This document shows positions 33,760 to 41,819 of a DNA stretch of 64,000 nucleotides, piece after piece; positions within the stretch are counted from its first letter, which is position 1, and the number at the start of each line of letters is the position of its first letter. The stretch spans positions 1-64,000 of the forward strand of contig NZ_NTMG01000064.1 in NCBI RefSeq assembly GCF_002487355.1, read 5' to 3'. Below the pieces are notes generated by a model. It had not been told where the DNA came from. It saw only the letters and a list, made by a program, of their open reading frames with translations, and did not search any database. A program made the position numbers and the translations under genes. Source of the DNA: Candidatus Methanoperedens sp. BLZ2. Its GTDB lineage: Archaea > Halobacteriota > Methanosarcinia > Methanosarcinales > Methanoperedenaceae.

Positions 33760-34206
33760 ATGTTCCTTCCTTTAAATGACAAGCAGTTTGAATTCTGGAG
33801 GCTGAGGCGCAGCGGTATTCTCAGCATAGACATAGCGCGCCTTTTCAATATCTCCAAACAGGCTGTTTCAAAGGCGCTCCTCACGATGGATGAAAGAATA
33901 GAAAAAACCCTTCTTGAGATGGCACGTGCTAACCAGATAGAGGTAGAGAAGATAAACATGGAGCGAGGCATCCTGTTCGGGCATTCCGTGCCTTTTAATG
34001 CCAGCGCCATAATTTTCGTATCTGCAAAGCATGGGATGCAGGTATGGTACGAGCATGAAGGGAATTGCGGCGCCTGTACAAGATATGCACAATGTATTGA
34101 ACTGCTGTGGGATTTTGCGGATGAGATGAAGCTTAAGCTTGAGAAAACTGATGATCCCACGAAGCTGGCTGAGGAGCTTTTTGAGAAGTTGAGGGGATTG
34201 GCATGA
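33760..34206 (+). CDS. HTH regulator with cysteine cluster, head of the GWCP operon
   Basis: A 148-aa soluble protein. Residues about 5-45 form a helix-turn-helix (LNDKQFEFWRLRRSGILSID, IARLFNISKQAVSKALLTMD), similar in tone to sigma-70 region 4 or Tfx-like regulators. The middle has VSAKHGMQVWYEHEGNCGAC and then TRYAQC: three cysteines (CGAC...C) with nearby His, a possible metal or redox site. The stop overlaps the ATG of the first GWCP gene, so the regulator and the membrane proteins are translationally coupled. The palindrome at its start suggests autoregulation. It is the natural regulator of the 34-42 kb cluster; that role is inferred. Confidence 0.7.
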   Translation: MFLPLNDKQFEFWRLRRSGILSIDIARLFNISKQAVSKALLTMDERIEKTLLEMARANQIEVEKINMERGILFGHSVPFNASAIIFVSAKHGMQVWYEHEGNCGACTRYAQCIELLWDFADEMKLKLEKTDDPTKLAEELFEKLRGLA

Positions 34207-34922
34207 CGATAAATATAGATTATATCTTAAGAAAAACGATTGGCTGGTGCCCATTAAAGGATAGAATGTTTGTGCAAGTTCATGAAAGTGGCAAGATTTG
34301 CAATTCCAATAAAGATCAAGCCAATAGTGGAATAGCAAATAATGTAAATTTACCTCTTGATATGTTTGACTGGCGCAAGTTTGCAATTATATTAGCTCTT
34401 GGTTTTTCTGCCTTCATTTTAATTTTCGTAAATTATTTAAATAGAACCGCTGCAAGTTATTTTGGCATCATATTGCTTTATTTTACTTTTATTGCATTTT
34501 TTAATCTGTCCGATAAGAACAAAGTATCGATTGATTCTGAAAAGCTGGTTATAAAGACTTCTTTCTTTGAATCCATCAATATCCTGAAACATGATATAAC
34601 TGATATAAAAACAATTGACAATGTTATCTACAAATACAGTTGGGTCAATTTAGTTTTAATTATTCTTATTTTAATACTCGGGTTTTTCCAGGTCCTGAGT
34701 TTACATGGCCAGATAATACGGTCTGCTGACATGGAAGATGCAGTATTACATATTGCCAATTCGATGTTCATGTTTTTTATCCTTATATCAAGTTTCTATC
34801 GAAGCAATCGCAGATCCAGGTATCCAAAAACCATCCGGATAGATACTGCAACAAAAAACATCACGCTCTACCCGATAAATGAATCTGAGTTTAATATTCT
34901 GAAAGGAGAATTAGAGAAATGA
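34203..34922 (+). CDS. GWCP-tagged membrane protein 1
   Basis: A 239-aa protein. The N-terminal tag is YILRKTIGWCP (GWCP at 34242-34253), followed by a ~40-residue hydrophilic linker to DMFDWRKFAIILALGF, two helices, a cytoplasmic beta-rich segment (VSIDSEKLVIKTSFFESINI, LKHDITDIKTIDN), two further helices and a C-terminal YPINESEFNILKGELEK tail. The body with strand-rich segments around a helix pair looks like a membrane PH-type domain. It is close to the protein at 36706. I recall the tag from Methanosarcina DUF1673-type proteins. Function unknown. Confidence 0.65.
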   Translation: MTINIDYILRKTIGWCPLKDRMFVQVHESGKICNSNKDQANSGIANNVNLPLDMFDWRKFAIILALGFSAFILIFVNYLNRTAASYFGIILLYFTFIAFFNLSDKNKVSIDSEKLVIKTSFFESINILKHDITDIKTIDNVIYKYSWVNLVLIILILILGFFQVLSLHGQIIRSADMEDAVLHIANSMFMFFILISSFYRSNRRSRYPKTIRIDTATKNITLYPINESEFNILKGELEK

Positions 34923-35917
34923 CGGGCACTTTTGTTGAGAATATTAGAAAAATGATGGGGTGGTGCCCGGATGAGAGTATAGCAGAGCGAAAAAGAAGGT
35001 TAGTAGAATATGAGATAGAGCCAATAAATGCCGGTTTATCGGTTAAAAAATGGAAATTAGATTTATTAATAATCGGGCATATCTGTGCTCTGCTATTTGC
35101 ATCTTTGTTTATTTTACCGATGAGCGTTTATCAAGCTTTTGATCTTTACAACAGCCCATATCTGTCGCTAAACCACGGTCAGTTTTCAGCAGATATTACA
35201 TCATCAGTTGCAAGCACACTGTTTTCGATTGCCACTGTTATGCTGATTTATAATATTACCGTCTTTAAAAAATTATACTCTAAACTCTGCTATTTTAACA
35301 TAATCCTGCTTTCGGGGTTATTTGTAGCGATAATTTATCTACTTTCTTTCTATGGAGATTACAGGCTTGAGTGGAGCATCGACTGGGCGTTTGTTCTTGC
35401 ATTGTTCCCCTCGATTCCAAGCATTTTGAGCATACGGTTCAATAAAAGATATGGAGAACAGAAGTTAGTTCCAGAAGGTTCAGGCCTGGTTGAACTTATT
35501 AAGCGTACTATGGGCTGGTGCCCAAACGCAAGTGTAGCCTCCAGAAAAACAGTAAAATTAGAAAGCATCGATAATGAAAATTTTATTGGAATTCGTCCTC
35601 CTACAGCAGAAGTCACTGTTTTATGGCTGAGCAGGATTTTTGGTATACTGGATTTGCCTATCGCCTTTATTGCGTTAATTGACGGATCCCTTATTTTTAC
35701 TATTCTTAATCCTTCCTATATCCCTAAAACAGCAGAGCAGTGGATAGGTTTCTTCACCGCCATATCTGCTGTAGCAGGCGCTATGGCAGGACTAACCGCA
35801 AAAAGCAGTCATTCAATGGGGCGGAAGATAATCCATCTTTTGTTTGCGGCTCTTGGAGTAATTATGACTTTCAACACACTGGCCAGGCTATTTTTGTCCA
35901 CTGGCTGGCTTTCGTAG
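34919..35917 (+). CDS. GWCP-tagged membrane protein 2, a fusion with two tags
   Basis: A 332-aa protein with two complete units. Unit 1 starts TFVENIRKMMGWCP (34958-34969) and has four helices. At residue 199 a second tag, LIKRTMGWCP (35513-35524), starts unit 2: NASVASRKTVKLESIDN, IFGILDLPIAFIALIDGSLI, ALGVIMTFNTLARLFL. Unit 2 is nearly identical to the free-standing 148-aa protein at 38830, so this gene is a fusion of two once-separate genes. Its ATG overlaps the preceding stop. It shows that the tag can sit internally, at the start of each membrane module. Confidence 0.7.
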   Translation: MTGTFVENIRKMMGWCPDESIAERKRRLVEYEIEPINAGLSVKKWKLDLLIIGHICALLFASLFILPMSVYQAFDLYNSPYLSLNHGQFSADITSSVASTLFSIATVMLIYNITVFKKLYSKLCYFNIILLSGLFVAIIYLLSFYGDYRLEWSIDWAFVLALFPSIPSILSIRFNKRYGEQKLVPEGSGLVELIKRTMGWCPNASVASRKTVKLESIDNENFIGIRPPTAEVTVLWLSRIFGILDLPIAFIALIDGSLIFTILNPSYIPKTAEQWIGFFTAISAVAGAMAGLTAKSSHSMGRKIIHLLFAALGVIMTFNTLARLFLSTGWLS

Positions 35918-35930
35918 AGGAGCAAAATGT

Positions 35931-36704
35931 ATGCCGGGAAATATTCATGAAGAAAAGGTGGTAAAATTGAATATCGAAGCAATTAAGCGTACTATGGGCT
36001 GGTGTCCGAATGTAAATCCGGTGATACATGAAAATATCAGAAATGTCGATTTTGCACACCTTCCGCAGGAACCTCTTGGCAAACCACGTGTTGAAAAATT
36101 TCAATCCAAAAATGTAATGTTTTCTGCTAACAATATCTTGTTCACTATTTGCCTTGTGATCAGTCTGAATTTGATATTGGCTGTGGCCAGAAATCTGGAC
36201 TATGCAATCTTGATCCCAGTTCTTGTTGGAATATTATCCTTACTTTACCTCATTGTGGCTATAACTTTTAAGGCGCATATTTTAATTGATGAAAACGGTG
36301 TGCATTTAAGAAATTTCGAGCTAAGGGACGTATTGCTAAATTATAGGAATGTTAAATCAATAACTATAAGAAAAGGCGTTAAACTTCCAATCGGACTAAT
36401 TGTGATAGGGTTACTGCTTCTTGCTGCAATGCTTGTTATGTTGCTTACTTACTCATTGAAGTCAGGAGACTGGAAATTGACCCTATCGATTGCTTGCCTA
36501 TTGCCCTGGCTTTTGCTAGTGAAACACAAGCAAGATAAGGAATATCATAATCTGAATACACAATTGTACATTCAGCATGAAGACAAGAATCGACATAAAA
36601 GATGGTATGAACTAGCGAACACATCCTATTATTCGATCATAACAGACGAGACGACAGCATCTGAAATACAGGCTTCTATTGAACATTACAGGGGTGCAAA
36701 TTAA
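35931..36704 (+). CDS. GWCP-tagged membrane protein 3
   Basis: A 257-aa protein. The first 26 residues (MPGNIHEEKVVKLNIEAIKR then TMGWCP, tag at 35997-36008) are almost the same as in the protein at 39291. The body has two helices (about 62-100), a beta segment (ILIDENGVHLRNFELRDVLL, YRNVKSITIRKGVKLP) and two more helices (about 155-200). The tail is cytoplasmic (LYIQHEDKNRHKRWYELANT). The PH-like arrangement is as in other members. No function known. Confidence 0.65.
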   Translation: MPGNIHEEKVVKLNIEAIKRTMGWCPNVNPVIHENIRNVDFAHLPQEPLGKPRVEKFQSKNVMFSANNILFTICLVISLNLILAVARNLDYAILIPVLVGILSLLYLIVAITFKAHILIDENGVHLRNFELRDVLLNYRNVKSITIRKGVKLPIGLIVIGLLLLAAMLVMLLTYSLKSGDWKLTLSIACLLPWLLLVKHKQDKEYHNLNTQLYIQHEDKNRHKRWYELANTSYYSIITDETTASEIQASIEHYRGAN

Positions 36705-36705
36705 A

Positions 36706-37407
36706 ATGGTCTTTTTTAAATCGGTCAGGAAATTGATGGGCTGGTGCCCGCAGGAAACAGATTTTCCCACTGTTAAAGGCGTGTTTAATACAGACTACGC
36801 CCATAGTGATAAGAGACAGTCCAAATATTACCCTGTTGAGAACATGGACGTACCGATCCAGATGTTCGACCGGCGCATTTTTTCAATTGTATTAACCCTG
36901 GGTATTTCAGGTTTTATTTCAATATTCTTTGATTTATTTAATGGATTTCCTGGTTATGTACTGGTTTATATTATCTTTATTTTACTATTTATCAGCATTG
37001 ACCGGATCAAAATATCGATTGACAATGAAAAGATACAGATAAGTACACCTCTCCTCAAACCTGTCAATATTCCAAAACAAAATATAAATTGCATAAAAAT
37101 TATCGACAATTCTATTTACAAACATAGATGGATAAATATTTTCTTAATTATCTTTATCATGCTATTCATTTTTCTGCAAGTACTGACTTTATACCGCAAG
37201 ATAATACGTTCAACGCCTCTGGAAGAGATGGTATTTAGTTTTGTTATGCCTATTTTTTTGATTTTTTTACTCATATCGCCCCTTCAAAGAAATATTCGCA
37301 GGTCGCATTATCCAAAAGCCATCAAGATAGAAACTACAAATAGCATCACCCTCTACCCAAGAAATGAATCTGAGTTTAATATTCTTAAGGGGGAGTTGGA
37401 GAAATGA
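36706..37407 (+). CDS. GWCP-tagged membrane protein 4
   Basis: A 233-aa close paralogue of protein 1. The ATG at 36706 (two bases after the previous stop) gives MVFFKSVRKLMGWCP (tag at 36739-36750); an earlier in-frame ATG lies inside the previous gene. The body has DVPIQMFDRRIFSIVLTLGI, ISIDNEKIQISTPLLKPVNI, two helices and the tail ITLYPRNESEFNILKGELEK, which is nearly the same as in protein 1. The two probably arose by duplication within the operon. Confidence 0.65.
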   Translation: MVFFKSVRKLMGWCPQETDFPTVKGVFNTDYAHSDKRQSKYYPVENMDVPIQMFDRRIFSIVLTLGISGFISIFFDLFNGFPGYVLVYIIFILLFISIDRIKISIDNEKIQISTPLLKPVNIPKQNINCIKIIDNSIYKHRWINIFLIIFIMLFIFLQVLTLYRKIIRSTPLEEMVFSFVMPIFLIFLLISPLQRNIRRSHYPKAIKIETTNSITLYPRNESEFNILKGELEK

Positions 37408-38138
37408 TGGGCAATTTTACAGAAAATATCAAAAGAATGATGGGCTGGTGCCCGCAAAAAGATTTTGATTTCACGCACCTGGATAATATGAACAAGACGA
37501 ACATGAATGCCATTTATTCACAAAATAAGGTGCCAGAATATGATCGTGGTCGGGTAAAAATCCTTGTAGATAGTTCGCGTGATGCCGGTATAATAAGTAT
37601 TTTAATGCCTGCCACGATCATTTTTTTTATTTTTTTTATATTTATGACCATCAGGAACAAATACTCTGTTATAGATATAATCCCAATTTCGATATATTAT
37701 TTTGCCCTTATAATATTACTTCTTCAGAATAGAACATCTGTGGAGTTTGCACATGATTGTATAATTATCCACAGACCTCTGTTAAGGCCCATCACAATAC
37801 AAAGAAATGCCATTTTAAAAACCGAGATCATTAAGAATTCCATGTACAGAATGCGATGGTTCTTTTTGCCATTGGCCTTTTTTGCATTGTTATTAATAAT
37901 CCGACATAATTTAATCGCTATTTACCTGAACATAATGAAATCGTCTCCTCTAATAGTGAAAGTTATTGATGTCTATTCCATGCCGATGACAAGTTTACTT
38001 CTTTTTGTGATTTCCTACCATTACCTGGTCAGATCATACAACCCGGCTTTTCTCAAAATAACGACAAAAAATCGCGAAGTTACATTCTATACCAATAATC
38101 TGCAGGAACTGAAAAGTGAACTGAAGGTGGTTCAATGA
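37404..38138 (+). CDS. GWCP-tagged membrane protein 5
   Basis: A 244-aa member. The tag NFTENIKRMMGWCP is at 37443-37454; then linker, two helices, beta segment VEFAHDCIIIHRPLLRPITI, two helices, and the tail LKITTKNREVTFYTNNLQEL. The body is the closest match in the window to the tagless protein at 40069. ATGA overlaps link it to both neighbours. Confidence 0.65.
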   Translation: MMGNFTENIKRMMGWCPQKDFDFTHLDNMNKTNMNAIYSQNKVPEYDRGRVKILVDSSRDAGIISILMPATIIFFIFFIFMTIRNKYSVIDIIPISIYYFALIILLLQNRTSVEFAHDCIIIHRPLLRPITIQRNAILKTEIIKNSMYRMRWFFLPLAFFALLLIIRHNLIAIYLNIMKSSPLIVKVIDVYSMPMTSLLLFVISYHYLVRSYNPAFLKITTKNREVTFYTNNLQELKSELKVVQ

Positions 38139-38833
38139 CAGCTTTCATAAAAAATATCCGAAAAATCATGGGCTGGTGCCCGCAGGAAAAAATTGTCTAC
38201 AGGAGTGAAGATGAGTTTATTTCAGACTATGCCTCTCGAAGTAAGATCCATACTAATAATAATTCCATTAATGAGGATATGGATGTACCGCTGCAAATGT
38301 TTGACTGGCGCATCTGGGCTATTATTCTGGGTTTTGCGGGTTTAATTATAATCGGCAGTGCATGGGCAGGTACATATCGATATTTTATACCTGTGTCTTC
38401 TATCCTGATTGCTTTGCTTATCGTTTTTTTCCATACAAAATTATCTATTGGCAGTGAAACATTGAAAATCACCACGCCGATTTTAGGTGATACCGTAATT
38501 CCTAAAAGTAGCATCAAAAGCATAGAAATATTTGAAAACTACGGAAACAGGCATAAGCTGCGAAGCCTGGTTTCGTTAGTGGTGATGATATTGCTGTCGA
38601 TTTATTTTGTGGTTGCCATGCCAGACTCTGTCATGAATATATTGTTCCTTATTGCAATTTTTGGCTTTGCATATACATTATATGCCACTATCCGCATATC
38701 GAATTATCCGGATATGATCAGAATGAACGCTGGTGGAAGATACATTTTGCTTTATCCTCGCAATGAGCATGACTTTTTGAAATTGAAATATATTGTCCAG
38801 GGTATGCCGGGTTGTGAAAGGAGGAAGGAATGA
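38135..38833 (+). CDS. GWCP-tagged membrane protein 6
   Basis: A 232-aa member with tag AFIKNIRKIMGWCP (38171-38182), linker, DVPLQMFDWRIWAIILGFAG, beta segment LSIGSETLKITTPILGDTVI, then two helices and the tail MIRMNAGGRYILLYPRNEHD. It resembles proteins 1 and 4 in its linker end and tail. Overlaps both neighbours by four bases. Confidence 0.65.
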   Translation: MTAFIKNIRKIMGWCPQEKIVYRSEDEFISDYASRSKIHTNNNSINEDMDVPLQMFDWRIWAIILGFAGLIIIGSAWAGTYRYFIPVSSILIALLIVFFHTKLSIGSETLKITTPILGDTVIPKSSIKSIEIFENYGNRHKLRSLVSLVVMILLSIYFVVAMPDSVMNILFLIAIFGFAYTLYATIRISNYPDMIRMNAGGRYILLYPRNEHDFLKLKYIVQGMPGCERRKE

Positions 38834-39276
38834 CCGCATTTATCGAGAATATCAGGAAAATGACGGGCTGGTGCCCGAATACAAGCGTGGCGTCAAGAAA
38901 AACAGTACAAGTACAATTAGAAAGCATCGATAACGGAAATATTGTTAGGACCCGTCCTCCTTCAGTGGAAGTCACTGTTCTATGGCTGAGCAGGATTTTT
39001 GGTATGCTGGATTTGCCCATTGCCTTTGTTGCTTTGATTGACGGCTCCCTCATTTTTACTCTTCTTAATCCTTCCCATATCCCTAAAACAGCAGAGCAGT
39101 GGATAGGTTTCTTCACTGCCACATCTGCCGTAGTAGGCGCCATTGCAGGACTAACCGCAAAAAGCAGTCATCCAATGGGACGAAAGATAATCCATCTTCT
39201 GTTTGCGGCTCTTGGAGTAATTATGACTTTCAACGCACTGGTCAGGCTCTTTTTGTTTGCTGGCTGGTTTTCGTAG
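38830..39276 (+). CDS. GWCP-tagged membrane protein 7 (short)
   Basis: A 148-aa protein with tag AFIENIRKMTGWCP (38866-38877) followed by NTSVASRKTVQVQLESIDN and three or four helices (VTVLWLSRIFGMLDLPIAFV, FFTATSAVVGAIAGLTAKSS, IIHLLFAALGVIMTFNALVR). It is the free-standing version of the second half of protein 2. No PH-like beta segment. The DNA match to 35500-35917 continues across the next gene's start, so a block of about 0.5 kb was duplicated. Confidence 0.65.
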   Translation: MTAFIENIRKMTGWCPNTSVASRKTVQVQLESIDNGNIVRTRPPSVEVTVLWLSRIFGMLDLPIAFVALIDGSLIFTLLNPSHIPKTAEQWIGFFTATSAVVGAIAGLTAKSSHPMGRKIIHLLFAALGVIMTFNALVRLFLFAGWFS

Positions 39277-39290
39277 AGGGAGCAAAGTGT

Positions 39291-39806
39291 ATGCCAGGAA
39301 ATGTTCATGAAGAAAAGGTGGTAGGATTGAATATTGAAACAATTAAGCATGTTCCAGGCTGGTGCCCGAGTGTGAGCATGATGGAAGCAGGAAAATCCGT
39401 GCAGTTCGATGACATGACAGCGCCTGATAGTGGCAGGGAATTAACTTATACTACCGCAGGATTTTGGAACAAATATCACAACAGGATCTTACTGAACGCA
39501 GTTGTCCTTACGTTACTGGCAATGACTTATTACATTTCATATGGGCGATATGATCCTGATAATTTCCTGGCAGGCATAATCTATGGTTTAATATTTGGGT
39601 TTATGATAGCAGTAATTCTAATTGTTGGCTTCATCGCAGCAAAGACCGATCTCCGAATAAGTGGTATTTATGCCACTCTTTCAGGTTTCATTTTGTTTGT
39701 CTGGACACAATACCTTGAGGTGATCTACTGGGAACGGAAAAACAGGAAGATGCTTATAGTTGAGAAAACATCTTTTTATGCAGTTGATACAGGTGGTAGC
39801 AAGTGA
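39291..39806 (+). CDS. GWCP-tagged membrane protein 8
   Basis: A 171-aa protein. The start at ATG 39291 is supported by the parallel gene at 35931 (MPGN-x-HEEKVV); the longer frame upstream reads through the preceding gene. Tag IKHVPGWCP at 39357-39368, then a Tyr/Thr-rich linker and about four helices (ILLNAVVLTLLAMTYYISYG; LIFGFMIAVILIVGFIAA; IYATLSGFILFVWTQYL). The body is unlike its paralogue at 35931: the same N-terminal tag is joined to a different membrane domain. Confidence 0.65.
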   Translation: MPGNVHEEKVVGLNIETIKHVPGWCPSVSMMEAGKSVQFDDMTAPDSGRELTYTTAGFWNKYHNRILLNAVVLTLLAMTYYISYGRYDPDNFLAGIIYGLIFGFMIAVILIVGFIAAKTDLRISGIYATLSGFILFVWTQYLEVIYWERKNRKMLIVEKTSFYAVDTGGSK

Positions 39807-39840
39807 TTCTAAATAAACAGGCAATAGGTGGCACATTTAT

Positions 39841-40011
39841 ATGAGCGCAACATCCGGATACGCAATTGGATGGGGAACTCTTGCATTGATCAATGCGGGA
39901 ATCGCACAGGGGAAGAACAGGAGCGGTATCAACTGGTTCCTTCTTTCAATATTTTTTGGCCCTGTCGCAACATTAGTTCTGGTTGCATTTTGTGATAAAA
40001 AGAAGGGATAA
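39841..40011 (+). CDS. Small membrane protein within the GWCP cluster
   Basis: A 56-aa protein: MSATSGYAIGWGTLALINAG, then IAQGKNRSGINWFLLSIFFG, PVATLVLVAF and a CDKKKG end. The order (Ala/Ile helix, AQGKxRSGxNWFLLSxFxGP, short helix, basic end) is that of small two-helix membrane proteins I have seen in many prokaryotes, of unknown role. No GWCP tag. Confidence 0.6.
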   Translation: MSATSGYAIGWGTLALINAGIAQGKNRSGINWFLLSIFFGPVATLVLVAFCDKKKG

Positions 40012-40012
40012 C

Positions 40013-40072
40013 GTGATTGAATTGCCGGTGAATATCGTGGATAAAGTAAAAAGAATGATGGTAAAACAATGA
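40013..40072 (+). other. Truncated tag leader ORF without GWCP
   Basis: A GTG-initiated 19-codon frame, MIELPVNIVDKVKRMMVKQ, resembles the amphipathic tag leader (for example VEVIKKMM before GWCP) but ends just where GWCP should come. Its stop overlaps the ATG of the tagless body at 40069. It may be the relic of a tag separated from its body, or a short coupling ORF. Confidence 0.35.
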
Positions 40073-40638
40073 AAACACTCACCGACTATCAGTTTTCTAA
40101 TGTTATAATTACTGGTTGTGCAGCATATTTCGGTTTTTTAATTGCCGGCCTGGTTCTCCCATTCCCTTCATTTTTTTTTGTTTTGTCAATTTTGTCAATT
40201 CTTCTTACCTCTGTGATATTATTTGTCCAGGATAGAATCACAATAGAGTTAATTTCAAATGCAATAATTATTAAAAGAACGATCTTTAAGCGTGTTGAAA
40301 TATCAAAAGAGAGCATTCTGAAAATTGAAGTCCTGAAGAATCCTAACCATAGATTCCGCTGGGCGATAACATCACTTGTGATAATAGGATTGATTTTCTG
40401 GTTAATGAATATGATAGATACATTATCCCGCGTCTTAGAAAGAGATCCATTTTTATATTTCATCGCTATGGCTTTTGCAGAATCCACAATATTGATATTT
40501 GTCATAGTCCTGACCTATAAATGGTACATCAGGTCAAAGTATGAGAATTACCTGAAAATAACCTCAAGAACGAATAGGGAAGTCAATATTTATGTGGATA
40601 ATCCAACAGAAATAGTAAATAAATTAGGGGCAGATTAA
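40069..40638 (+). CDS. GWCP-family membrane body lacking the tag
   Basis: A 189-aa protein with the same body as protein 5 (two helices, beta segment ITIELISNAIIIKRTIFKRV then EISKESILKIEVLKN, two helices, tail LKITSRTNREVNIYVDNPTE) but starting directly at MKTLTDYQFSN, with no GWCP. The short frame just upstream looks like a degenerate tag leader. Either this member has lost its tag or it works together with the separate leader. Confidence 0.6.
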   Translation: MKTLTDYQFSNVIITGCAAYFGFLIAGLVLPFPSFFFVLSILSILLTSVILFVQDRITIELISNAIIIKRTIFKRVEISKESILKIEVLKNPNHRFRWAITSLVIIGLIFWLMNMIDTLSRVLERDPFLYFIAMAFAESTILIFVIVLTYKWYIRSKYENYLKITSRTNREVNIYVDNPTEIVNKLGAD

Positions 40639-40724
40639 TGATTATTTTTGAAGAAACCGTACGAGAAACAATTGGCTGGTGCCTGAATATTAAAATTAGT
40701 GGATATTCTGGGAAGGCTGCGTAA
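40638..40724 (+). other. Detached tag leader ORF with GWCL
   Basis: A 28-codon frame, MIIFEETVRETIGWCLNIKI followed by SGYSGKAA and TAA. The leader is a clear member of the tag family (motif at 40674-40685, with Pro replaced by Leu). It stops two bases before the ATG of the next membrane protein, in another frame. It is either a stand-alone tag peptide or a tag separated from its body by a frameshift. Confidence 0.45.
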
Positions 40725-40725
40725 T

Positions 40726-41004
40726 ATGATAGTCGATTTTAGGGAACAGGTAAGCAAACAGGTTATTGAAGAAGTCAGGAACAGAAAGTATCTTAAAAAA
40801 ATAAATGATTTATCTTACGGTATTTTTCTTGTAAGCTTGCTGTCGCTTTTGTTTTCCGGGATTTTATTCGTGTCCGGCATAGATTTGTATAATGGTCTCT
40901 TGTGGTTTAGCGTATCCTTATTTTTTTCATCAATTGTTGTTTGGACAATGTTAGGCATTTTCGTATATGTGAAAATTATTCATAAAGGAAATAATTTATT
41001 ATGA
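40726..41004 (+). CDS. Two-helix membrane protein
   Basis: A 92-aa protein (ATG 40726; a GTG at 40699 is also in frame). A basic amphipathic N-terminus (IVDFREQVSKQVIEEVRNRK) is followed by two helices (ISLLSLLFSGILFV-like and WFSVSLFFSSIVVWTMLGIF). It follows the detached GWCL leader. Its stop overlaps the next ATG. Function unknown. Confidence 0.5.
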   Translation: MIVDFREQVSKQVIEEVRNRKYLKKINDLSYGIFLVSLLSLLFSGILFVSGIDLYNGLLWFSVSLFFSSIVVWTMLGIFVYVKIIHKGNNLL

Positions 41005-41798
41005 ATTCCAGAGATACGGTTGAAGTAATTAAAAAAATGATGGGCTGGTGCCCTGTTGCAGATACAAAAACCAGCGAGCCTCCTTCTGGAGAAAGTTTTG
41101 CCAGTAAGCCAGAAGGCGGGGGCGATGCATCTGGGAAGTCATTTGGATCGTTATTCGAATGGGATTACATCGTTAAGGAAGAACTGTTGCGCTCGATTGC
41201 TGTTTTATTCTATACGTTTATTGGCATCGGGTCGTTGATCAAGTATGGTTATATCAAAGCAGACCTGACTGATACATTTTTCCTGGCGCCGATCGTAACC
41301 TTTGCCTTTTTTGTAATCATGGTCTTGTACAGGAAGAATACACTGAGCCCCATAATATACTGTTTTGAAAATACCAAACCGTTCAGAGAATTGGCTATCT
41401 TGATTGCAATTTACGCGGTATATCTTTATTTCTCACTTCAACACCCTGTGCTTCATAGCATATGGATTCTTATCATCTTATACATAGCCTCAAAACTTGG
41501 GAAAATATTCGAACTTAACCGCCCCACAGGTGTTAAGATGATGCTCTTCGTTGCAGCAGCATCTGCCTTCGTCCTTATTCGATATTATGCATTGCAGTTA
41601 CCTCTGATGCCCCTCATAAAAGGCATCTTAACTCTTGAAGCAGTTATGCTGGTATTTGTGGTTCTGTCAAAGTGGATGGGATTTGAAGAACCTGATTATC
41701 TGAAAAGAATGGATCGGAAAGGTTTCCTCATATTCGTGGCACTTATTGTTGTCTTATCGATAATTGGGGCAGCGGTAATGATCGGGCTTGACAGGTAA
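41001..41798 (+). CDS. GWCP-tagged membrane protein 9
   Basis: A 265-aa protein: tag TVEVIKKMMGWCP (41043-41054), then a Ser/Gly/Glu-rich linker (SEPPSGESFASKPEGGGDAS) and seven or so helices (ELLRSIAVLFYTFIGIGSLI; FFLAPIVTFAFFVIMVLY; ELAILIAIYAVYLYFSL; and others) ending FLIFVALIVVLSIIGAAVMI. This body is unlike the PH-type members, adding a further module type attached to the same tag. Confidence 0.65.
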   Translation: MNSRDTVEVIKKMMGWCPVADTKTSEPPSGESFASKPEGGGDASGKSFGSLFEWDYIVKEELLRSIAVLFYTFIGIGSLIKYGYIKADLTDTFFLAPIVTFAFFVIMVLYRKNTLSPIIYCFENTKPFRELAILIAIYAVYLYFSLQHPVLHSIWILIILYIASKLGKIFELNRPTGVKMMLFVAAASAFVLIRYYALQLPLMPLIKGILTLEAVMLVFVVLSKWMGFEEPDYLKRMDRKGFLIFVALIVVLSIIGAAVMIGLDR

Positions 41799-41819
41799 TC
41801 AAATAGAGGAGAAATTGTT

